NCBI GenBank assembly: GCA_026826555.1
Contig: JAKSZT010054335.1
Location: 5,742,815 to 5,806,814, forward strand
Origin: Tolypeutes matacus
Taxonomy: Eukaryota; Chordata; Mammalia; Cingulata; Chlamyphoridae
Direction of reading: 5' to 3'
Length of the DNA: 64,000 nucleotides
Each line of letters starts with the position of its first letter. The first letter of the stretch is position 1. A model generated the notes under the pieces. The model was not told the origin of the DNA. It did not search any database and worked only from the letters and a program-made list of their open reading frames with translations. A program made the position numbers and the translations under genes. Positions 55,505 through 64,000 of this stretch are shown piece after piece.

Positions 55505-55866
55505 GGGAAGCGGATGCAGCTCAAGCGATTGGGCTCCCGTCTACCATATAGGAGGTCCAGGGTTCGGTTCCCGGGGCCTCCTGGTGAAGGCGAGCTGGCC
55601 CGCATGGAGTGCTGGCCCATGCAGGAGAGCTGGCGCCGCAAGATGACGCAATAAAGAGAGACACAGGAGAGAGACAACAGCAGACGCAGCAGACCAGGGA
55701 GCTGAGGTGGCTTGAAGCACCTCCCCCACTCTGGAAGGTCCCAGGATCGGTTCTCGGTGCCACCTGAAGAGAAGCCAAGCAGACACAGAGGAACACACAG
55801 CAAATGGACACCGAAAGCAGATAATGGGGGAGGAGAGGGGGATAAGGAAGTAAGTAGATAAATGAA
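55505..55866 (+). repeat. Long composite DAS SINE (~360 bp)
   Basis: A DAS head (gggaagcggatgcagctcaa) with the usual B box is followed by a novel middle (gatgacgcaataaagagag, cagcagacgcagcagacc). A second degenerate tRNA-like unit begins gagctgaggtggcttgaag and contains ggatcggttctcgg. The tail is GA-rich and ends in ataaatgaag. It shares its order of parts with the element at 63254-63682. Confidence 0.82.
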
Positions 55867-56254
55867 GAGAACACCATTTCTTGAAATGATTTGCCAAACT
55901 CACATTAACTTGCACCAGCTAAGAAAAGGCGAGGCACCCTTCCTCGGTGCCCTATCAGGGAGCGTTCGTGGCATGTTCAGGGTTCTTAAAGACAGAAATT
56001 GAGGGTTTTCAGGAGACTGCTTCTAAGTCCTGCCTGATGCCTGGAAGTAAAAGGAGTAGGTTAGAGATGGTAAGAGGATGCTGGTTCATGATTTGGTCAC
56101 AAATCAGGGCTTAGGAGGTGTAAAATTTTCTGGACATTTAAATACCTCAAAAGCACCTAGGAATTTTTCAACCCAGAAAATAATAAGAAAAGGTATGGGT
56201 GCATCGGAGAACTGGTGCCGGAGGCTCCGCCGCCGCCTCCTTTCCCACGTGGCA

Positions 56255-56355
56255 TCACTCTGAACCTCTGCTCCCCATTTCTAAAATGGGGATAAGAACA
56301 GCCTCTGCCTTCAAGAGCTGCTGGGAGGGCTAAAAGTGCCTGGAACGTAATCACG
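56255..56355 (+). repeat. MIR fragment
   Basis: The core reads 'gaacctctgctccccatttctaaaatggggataagaac', then 'gctgctgggagggctaaaagtgcctgg', a diverged plus-strand MIR 3' half. Confidence 0.7.
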
Positions 56356-57754
56356 GATCAACGGATGTGCTTTTCCCTCCTCGTTAACCACTCATCTATA
56401 AATCGTCCGCTGATATTAGAATAAAACTTAAAAAGGGGAAACCTGAATCCAAAGAGTGAGGTGTGCAGCAGTACCCAAACCCCCACTGAGCCTTCTCGGG
56501 GAGAGGAAAACCCCAGGAAATGCATAAAACCTTACCACCCTATGGAACGATGCCCTACTCACATTTACTGAGGCAGTTCTCCTACTTAGCTTCATGACTC
56601 AAGGAAATGTTTAACCCAAGACATAGAAACAATGTAGTGCAAACAGACTTTCAGACAGCCTTATCTTCAAACTCAATAAATCAACTTGTAGAAATAACCT
56701 TAAGGAAATCATGAGTTAAGTGGACAAATATTTACGTGTGATGATGTTTCACCCCAGTGTTACTTGGGGGAAAATTAGAAACATCCTGGATTCCTAACAA
56801 TGGAAGAAAGATTAGGTATAAATGATGAAATATTAAGCAATGGCTGAAAATGGCATTTTTTGAAGAATTTTAATGACATGAGAAATGGTCAGCATATAAC
56901 ATTGAGTGAAAGAGCATTATGTTCCCAAATATGTAATACAAATATTCCAGAAACGACAAAAAAATCTCACAACCGTGAGACGTGGTGGTTGCTAAGTTAG
57001 TCACCTTTTCATTTCTGTTTATTTTCCAAATTACTTAAAAATCGGCATGTATGACTTTTATGACCAGAAAGGATGATTATTTTTAAACCCGACTCCTTTT
57101 AAAGATTAAAAAGCTGGGCACCAAGAAAGGGGAACGGAGTGGACGCCCCGATTCTGTGAAGCAGTGACAGCTGTCACCGGTGGACCCCACCTGCCAAGGC
57201 CAGGGGCCTCCGCCAGCCTGGAACCGCAGAACGCTTCAGCTTGCAAAGAGGAAACCGAGGCGCCGAGGCCTTCAGGCCCTGGTCGCCAAACACGGATTTA
57301 CTAGCCATGGGTTTGGAGAGGAGAAGATGGGGAGAGTCTTTGGTGGGCCCTGCCACAGGCCCACACCCCAGCCTCTCTGGAAGCCGGGCAGGCGGGGAGA
57401 GGAATCGGCTGAAGACAAGCAGCTTGTGTTCGGTTTGTGGGAGGTTCTGGAAACACATCCAGTGGGTAGAGAGAAAGACGAAGAACTGAGCTATTTCCTT
57501 ACCAGTGGTCATTTGTGTTTGTTCCGCAAACTGTCCTCTGATTACTTGTTAATGCTTAATTACATTTTTATTAAATTTTTATTTCATGAATAATACAGAG
57601 TTGTTTCTATGAAAACTCAGGAACACCTTGATACTCAATTAAGGACTTAATGGCCAATTAGATTTGGAGGAAACAGTTATATTTTTAAAATTCTCTTTAA
57701 AAAGGGTTATATACTTCAAATCTCGTGTGTGTGTCCTAGTGTGACTGCAAAGGT

Positions 57755-57976
57755 AAAGCACTTAGCACAGCCCGGCAAACAGTAAGCACTCAATAAATGA
57801 ATCATTATTCTTATTGAGTATCACTGTATCAACAAATAAAATATAAAGAGTGATAAGAGCTATGAAAGCACTTAGCACAGCCCTGGCAAACAGTAAGCAC
57901 TCAATAAATGTGAATCATTATTCTTACTGATTATCACTGTATCATCATATAATTACAAAGAGTGATAAGAGCTGTG
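57755..57976. repeat. 110-bp tandem duplication containing a MIR/L2 end
   Basis: Copies at 57755-57864 and 57865-57976 both start aaagcacttagcacagccc, include 'acagtaagcactcaataaatg', and end with agagtgataagagct. They differ by a few substitutions and two small indels, so the duplication is not recent. The repeat-derived part is an ancient SINE or LINE 3' end. Confidence 0.93.
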
Positions 57977-59875
57977 AAAGCAGGAAAGAAGTAGAAGTGA
58001 AGCAGACACCATAGGTGGGGTAGTCTAGGCAGCTTCTCTGAGGAGAGGACATTTGTGTTGAGAACCAAAGAAGAGGGAAAGGAAAGGGGATGAAGGGGGC
58101 GGGGGGCAGAGCAAGCAGCACCTGCCTCCGTCACACGAGCTCGGCGTGTTCCCAGCGCTGGGAGGCCCGTGTGGCAGCACACTGGAGAGGTGAAGGTGCT
58201 AAGAGCCAGGTCACAGGCTCCTTGAAAACACTGGGTTGTGTCCAAAGAGCAATGGGGAGCCAAGGAGTGACATAACCCACTGACTTTCAAAAAGAGACCA
58301 GGCAGACTGCCGGGTCCCAGAGGATGGTAGAGAAGCAAGAGCGGAAGCACGAGAGCAGTCGGGGAGCTGTCAGGGCAGGCGGGGAAGAGAAGGCAGCGGC
58401 TGGGCCAAGGCTGGTGGCAGCAAGGTCAGAGAAGGGACCGGAATTGTACCTGGAGGAAGAAATTACAGGGCCCACGGTGGCCAGGATACGGAAATGGGGC
58501 CACCACGTCGTATTTATCTAGACAAATGAGCTCAGAGAAAACAAGTCTGCTCCTGGCAGTGGGCATGCTTCGCTAACACCTGGGTACAGGAGCCTGGAGC
58601 TGGGGAGCGGGGTCGGGGTACCTAAATGTGGGGCCACCAGCATGCGGCTGTGTTTAAAGCCTTGGAGAGAGGACACAGGAGCAGGCTGCGGCAGCCCACC
58701 ACTGGGGCGACCTGGGGGCAGCCTTACAGGCGTAGAGGGTGGGCCCAGGGAGGGGCTTTTGAAAAGCTCCAAGGGCCTCTGTTGAGCTCACTGACTTAGA
58801 ACATCAGAGGAAGATCTGATGAAAGAGGCCGAGAAGAACTGGCCAGAGGGAGGAGGGAAACCTGGGAGCAGTGTTTTCCAGATGCCCTGGAAGCCAAGCA
58901 AGGGCAGCGTCCAGAAGGGCGCGGTCACCTGCGCCACCCTGCTCCAGGGTCAAGCAGGATGAGGAGCGAGAAACCTCCAGGTATGCGCCGTGGAGCCGGC
59001 GGGTCCAGCCCACACTGCAGCCGTGTGTAAACCTCCACGCTAGGCGCCCTCTTCCTCGCGCTCTACCCTCTGGACCGAGCAAACTGCAACGCATCAGGTT
59101 TCTCAAAAACAGGCGAACTGACCGTGTAGCCTCGTTACACGTGTGGCTGTGTGGACACAGTGACTGCACAAAGCTGGAAGCGGGGCAGCGTAACACTGCA
59201 GGCTCCGCTTTACGGGCGCAGCTCTGGAGGGGGAGGGGCGCGGGCACCCACGCCATCCCGGGCCCTGGGCGAGCCAGCTGCGCACGCCGAGCCATCGCCA
59301 TGCCCCTTCAAGGTCTGTAAAGGTTTTAATTTAAACTTTGTAAAGTTTCAAAATCACGAGAGGAGCTGGTTTAAAATGCAGGGCCCCCGATCCTACCCCC
59401 ACCCCCCACACACTCCCCCGCCCCGCTCAAAGGCAAGGTGAGTGACTCAAGGCAGGGCGCCAGCCCAAGGCCTCAGGCACTCCCTGCCTGTGTCCAGCCC
59501 AGCACAAAGTCCCAGGCCGGGCAATGGGAGAGCAGGAGCAATCCAGGAGCTGTTTCCATTTCCTCAGCAGAAAATCTCTGCTCCAACAAGTCAAGGCCTC
59601 CAAGGACCACAGGTGCACAGCAGGTACTCAATAAATACCTGCTGGCTGGATCGTTAATACCATCTCACAGTAAGGAGAACAATGGAACAGTATCTTGAGG
59701 CTCTTATTTGTTTCATAACCTTCTCTTCACCTTGGGAAAGAACTGTTCCAGGTAAACTCAGGGGTGGAGTGGGCAACATCACACACTCGAGACAAAAAAG
59801 GTGTTTTCCCTCAGCCAAAGTTCCTTAACCAGAAGGTCACGCAGAGTGGTGGGCCCTGGAACAAAGGAAATGAAA

Positions 59876-60660
59876 GGACTCACAGCTACCTGCACACCTG
59901 GATTCACGGCTACCTGCACACCAGGACTCACAGCTACCTGCACACCAGGACTCACAGTTACCTGCACACCAGGACTCACAGCTACCTGCACACCAGGACT
60001 CACAGCTACCTGCACACCTGATTCACAGCTACCTGCACACCTGGACTCACAGTTTACCTGCACACCAGGACTCACAGCTACCTGCACACCAGGACTCACA
60101 GCTACCTGCACACCTGGATTCACAGCTACCTGCACACCAGGACTCACAGCTACCTGCACACCAGGATTCACAGCTACCTGCACACCTGGATTCACAGCTA
60201 CCTGCACACCAGGACTCACAGCTACCTGCACACCTGGATTCACAGCTACCTGCACACTAGGACTCACAGCTACCTGCACACCTGATTCACAGCTACCTGC
60301 ACACCTGGACTCACAGTTACCTGCACACCAGGACTCACAGCTACCTGCACACCAGGACTCACAGCTACCTGCACACCAGGACTCACAGCTACCTGCACAC
60401 CTGGATTCACAGCTACCTGCACACTAGGACTCACAGCTACCTGCACACCAGGACTCATGGCCACCTGCACACCTGATTCACAGCTACCTGCACACCTGGA
60501 CTCACAGTTACCTGCACACCAGGACTCACGGCTACCTGCACACCAGGATTTCCTGCACACCAGGACTCGCGGCCACCTGCACACCAGGACTCGCGGCCNN
60601 NNNNNNNNACACCAGGACTCGCGGCCACCTGCACACCAGGACTCGCGGCCACCTGAACAC
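59876..60660. repeat. 24-bp minisatellite (~32 units) with sequence gap
   Basis: The unit is ggactcacagctacctgcacacca, with variants of the type ggattcac, cacacctg and gttacc. The last units shift to ggactcgcggccacctgcac. A marker series (cacacctgattcacagctac followed by agttacctg) recurs at about 60017, 60281 and 60472, which shows higher-order duplication of about 11 and 8 units. Because 24 is a multiple of three, octapeptide open frames run through on both strands and should not be annotated as protein. Confidence 0.96.
60599..60608. other. Assembly gap (10 N)
   Basis: Ten unresolved bases lie inside the 24-bp minisatellite. The placeholder length suggests that the array could not be assembled, so its true size is unknown. 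Confidence 0.99.
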
Positions 60661-61138
60661 ACCTACACAGCAACCTGCGTGGCTGGGGCCTGCTGGGCGC
60701 ACGTGACTAGAGACATCCACAGCGCACACGCTCACCTCCGCGGAGGGCAGGGAGGCGAGACCTACAGACCACGGGACAGAGGTGACAATCACAGGGCGGA
60801 AGGAGACCCCGACTCGGGGTGAGGGCCTCGAGCCATGGAAAGCCGAGTTTTGATGTTGGACATGCACGTTGTCTAAGCACGTCAGATGTGACGTCTGACG
60901 CCGACACTCTTCCGCCGGACGCTCTGCTATCTTATAAACCATAGCTCTGTCCCCGGCGGCTACGCGGGGAGCGGGTGATGGAGGACGCGCAGCCTGCGGC
61001 CACGCCGGTCGGCGGGGTCTGAGCTGCAGCGCCCAGCGCCCTGCTAGCAGCATCCTTAGGCTGCCTAACCCCCTGGGGACAGCAAGAGGAGGTAACTCAC
61101 AGTCACTGCGAAGAGCAAACCACGTAAGACTGAATCCA

Positions 61139-61231
61139 GGGCGCAGGTATGGCTCAGTGGCTGAGCACCTGCTTCCCACGGACGAGGTCCCGGGTTCAAT
61201 CCCAGGTACCTCCTAAAAAAATAAAAAATAA
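61139..61231 (+). repeat. DAS-type SINE monomer
   Basis: This short plus-strand monomer starts gggcgcaggtatggctcagt, has B box gggttcaatccc and ends ggtacctcctaaaaaaataaa. A MIR-like end (aacagtgcctggtacacagg) follows at 61260-61280. Confidence 0.85.
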
Positions 61232-62443
61232 GAAGATTAAATCCTTTTAAAGCACTAGAAACAGTGCCTGGTACACAGGAAACGCTAAGTGTCAACTGTT
61301 CAGTTTAAGTTTCTGTGTTTCTCAGGCTCTTCAGGAGTCAAAACTGCACCCCTGGGATAGACAGTGCTGGCACTTTTCTGAAGGTCCTTTCACCACCTGG
61401 GAAAGACGCCCAAAGCTTTCTCGCCTCTTAGCAAGCACCAGGCCAGGGCCAGGTTCAAAAGGCTCGGCCGTTTCTCCACCCAGGGCACGACGCTGCGCTC
61501 CACCCCACCTCCTGACCCCACACGAGGTCTGCCCTGAGCGGTGTGGCAATGGCACAGGGGACCCTCTAGCTCCGTGGTTTTCATAAGGGGGAGCCCCGAA
61601 TCCCCACTGCCACCCACAACAGAGACTCCCTCTTCTAAGCGAGGCAGAAAAAAAAACACCAACATGAAACGAGGAGTCATGTCATCTTATCACAGCCCTG
61701 ACAGCTGATTTCATACTGGTGAGTCACGGCTTCTCCTGGGAAACGCGGAAACAAACAAAGGAAACCCAAATAGGGCACCACAAACAAAGCAGGGCTCCTG
61801 ACCTGCTCCTTCCACAACCCCTCTGGCACCTGGGCAAGGCCCACGGACCCCTCCTCGGAATAAAGATTCTAAGACATAAAATCAAAGGATCACGAAGAAC
61901 CAAAACTTAAAAAGTCTGTGATATAAGTGCTTCTTTATCACATTAAATGGCAGGATCCGCCGGCACATCTGCTAACTTGAGTGTAGTTTCAGAGCAGCCT
62001 GAGTATAGCTCAAAGGAATGTGATATGGAAATAGCTGTGATTGCCCTGGTGCCAAAGCCACAGGCCCCACCGCACCTGTGTGTGTTCCGCCTACGTGCAC
62101 AACAGAAGGAAATGCTACGTTTCAGTTAGAAGTTAGTGAAAATAAAGCTGTAATGTTGTTTTCCTTTCCAAGTTCATGGAGCCCCGGAATTCTCTCCAGA
62201 CCTCAGTGCAACGCCCCACTCTACAGGGACCTTTACATAAGCTCGTTCACCTACTACACACTGAGCAAAAACTGACTGTGCTCCAAGTACAGGTACCACA
62301 GGAGAAGACACACACTCAGGGTATGATGTGGAGGCAACTGTGCCCTGACAGCTTTCAGAATCTGCACAAAACTTACTTTGGTTCTTCCAGTTTTACTACA
62401 ATTTGTAGTATCCACTGCCAATCCACCGGGATTTTTTTTCTTT

Positions 62444-62462
62444 AAAAAAAAAAAAAAAAAAA
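62444..62462. repeat. A-tract (~19 A)
   Basis: This is a homopolymer run at the end of a C/T-rich stretch. No SINE body is recognisable next to it. Confidence 0.8.
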
Positions 62463-63253
62463 ACAACACAACCTCCGTTTAAGTCTGTTAAGTAGAGTGT
62501 AGAATAAAATCCACGTGGAATAAACACCGGATAACCCCACACACACACTGCCATTTCCTCTCCAACTTATTAATTTACCCAAACCGTAGCCACTTTGCGG
62601 GAAGTTCTCTGGAGGCTGCGCGCGGCCTGTGGGTGGTGGAACGGCTACAGTCAACGGAAGCGGGCAGCCGGGATGTGGCCGTGGACCCAGGCCACAGGGG
62701 GCCCTCCAGAGGCGTCTCTGAAGGGAGAGCAGGCATTCGCTGTTTGCTCTACCGTGACGCTGTCTGAAGGAAGCAAACACAGGTCTCCACATGCTACACC
62801 CCTCCCTGGTGGTGCAGATGCCACGTGGAAGCTCAAGGGACCTGCAAAGAGCCCCCTGCACATTCCAAGACGCAGCAGGAGAGCGAAGCCTTTGCTTTAA
62901 CTCTGGCCCGGCCTGACGTGCCTCCTAGCTGCCCTGCGTGCGCTCCTCTAGTTTTGTTTCTATCGCGTTGCCCAGACTGCAGGGCTTGCACCAGGCATAA
63001 CACGTGTCACTTTAAACAAAACTCCTTTCTTATTCAAAGTTCACAGGGAACCTCTGAAAACACCCCAGATGTTCCCTGAAGGAGAAGCTTGTAGTTTCTG
63101 ACTTGTTTATTATAAATGAGCTCACAAATTCGAGAAAATGGAAGAGGATGGTCTGTATTCAGGGAAAAAATTATAGAAAATCTTTAAAGACGTGCTTTAT
63201 AAGCTAGTTTTGAGCCAAGCTGTCTCCCAGGTAAAAGCAAGACTCCCCTCCAT

Positions 63254-63682
63254 GGGGGTGGATGTGGCTCAGGTGGCTGGGCGTCTGTCTTCCATATGGA
63301 GGGACCTGGGTTCCATCCCCGGGACCTCCTGGTAAAATAAAGAAAAATACAGAAGGCGCACAGGCCATCGGGCCCAGGCCCCGCCAAGCCACGCAGCAAG
63401 ATGATGACGTAACAGGAGAGTGACACAAGGGAGAGCCAAGACGAGACGCACCGAAAAACCAGGAACTGAGGTGGCGCAGGTGGCAGAACGCCTCTCTCCC
63501 ACGTAGGAGGTCCCCAGGATTGAATCCCAGTGAAGACAGGGGGAGAAGGATGAGAGGAGAGGGCAGGAAACGGACACAGAGAATTGCCCAGCGAATGGAC
63601 ACAAAAACAGCAAAAACGGGAGGGGGGGGGGTTAAAAATGGATAAAAGTAAATAAATAAATAAATCTTTAAAATAAAAGAAA
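63254..63682 (+). repeat. Long composite DAS SINE (~430 bp)
   Basis: The head (gggggtggatgtggctcagg) with B-box-like gggttccatccc is followed by an A-rich linker, a middle part (gatgatgacgtaacaggagag), a second degenerate tRNA-like unit (gaactgaggtggcgcagg, ggattgaatccc), a GA-rich part and an (AAAT)n tail. Flanking aaaagcaagact and aaaggcaggact may be a mutated duplication. The part order matches 55505-55866. Confidence 0.82.
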
Positions 63683-64000
63683 AGGCAGGACTGCTGTGAG
63701 TTCTGTTCAGGCTGACACCACGACATGCAGGTATGTAAACGAGGTCACGTGAAAGCTCCTTTAGTGCAGGCTCCAGCTAAGCTGAACCTCAGCTCAGCAC
63801 TGCAGGGTGAAGGAGGAGCTCCGGCCTACCCATCTCTCAGGGCTGCCACGAATCTCTAAAGGCTGAAATTGCTTCTCCAAAGGCACCACTTGAATGAATT
63901 TCAGAAACGTCATTGGTAGCGACTTCTAGAACTCCACGTTTTCCAAGTCTGCGATGTCAGGGGCCCTGCGCCGTCGCCACGGCCCCAGAGTGCACCGCGC

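Larger units (their letters stand above)
41758..64000. other. DNA upstream of first exon a
   Basis: This is intron of the longest TRAK1 isoform or 5' flank. It contains DAS SINEs, MIR fragments, a possible degenerate endogenous retrovirus-like element, a tandem duplication (57755-57976), a 24-bp minisatellite and an assembly gap. The exons expected to encode the longest TRAK1 N-terminus were searched for by eye on the minus strand and not found. The stretches 41.9-43.9, 49.3-50.1, 52.2-54.1, 58.3-59.8 and 61.3-63.2 kb show no gene I can support. Confidence 0.6.

Noticed and set aside
59779..60662. Octapeptide-repeat open frames of 130-208 residues on both strands
   Set aside because: Direct translation of the 24-bp minisatellite and interrupted by N; not coding.
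41758..64000. Expected upstream TRAK1 exons for the longest N-terminal isoform
   Set aside because: No minus-strand sequence matching the recalled N-terminus was seen by eye. They probably lie beyond 64000.
1..64000. CRISPR arrays, operons or bacterial systems
   Set aside because: The tandem repeats are minisatellites without unique spacers, and the window is mammalian intronic DNA.

Overview
This is nuclear DNA from a placental mammal. The coding exons are short and bounded by GT/AG introns, and most of the window is intron and interspersed repeat. Several copies of a young tRNA-derived SINE match the DAS family known from armadillos (Dasypus), with intact Pol III B-box sequence, A-rich tails and near-perfect target-site duplications. 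A LINE-1 with ORF1/ORF2 remnants supports the same reading. I therefore infer a xenarthran, most probably an armadillo. No bacterial or plasmid features are present.

The only gene I can support is TRAK1 (trafficking kinesin-binding protein 1), on the minus strand. Two alternative first coding exons (41694-41757 and 35335-35449) end in the same phase. Both can splice to a common run of nine exons: 15629-15705, 10718-10834, 8903-9003, 7988-8096, 6152-6230, 5103-5233, 4449-4523, 3832-3969 and 1349-1425. Every junction keeps the frame, every intron end is GT/AG, and the joined protein reads as the N-terminal coiled-coil (HAP1_N) half of TRAK1. The C-terminal half lies beyond position 1, and the exons for the longest N-terminus were not found.

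Layout from left to right. 1-10.8 kb is exon-dense and carries a 22-bp-type minisatellite at 7.1-7.6 kb. 10.8-15.6 kb is an intron with a GC-rich 11-bp minisatellite. 15.7-35.3 kb is a 19.6-kb intron with an 80-bp-class satellite next to the acceptor, a CpG-dense block at 21.25-21.85 kb, an MLT1-like LTR, several SINEs, an old L1 3' end broken by a later insertion, and an internally deleted L1 at 26.0-29.8 kb. 35.4-41.7 kb separates the two first exons. 41.8-64 kb is upstream or 5'-intronic DNA with SINEs, a possible degenerate endogenous retrovirus-like element (44.0-49.2 kb) and a 24-bp minisatellite that contains an assembly gap.

TRAK1 is an adaptor that links mitochondria, through Miro GTPases, to kinesin-1 and dynein. 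The exons here encode the motor-binding half, so the two first exons would change only the extreme N-terminus in front of that coiled coil. I found no sign of an undescribed multi-gene system. The most unusual items are the tandem repeats close to TRAK1 splice sites, the intronic CpG-dense block and the composite SINE architectures.
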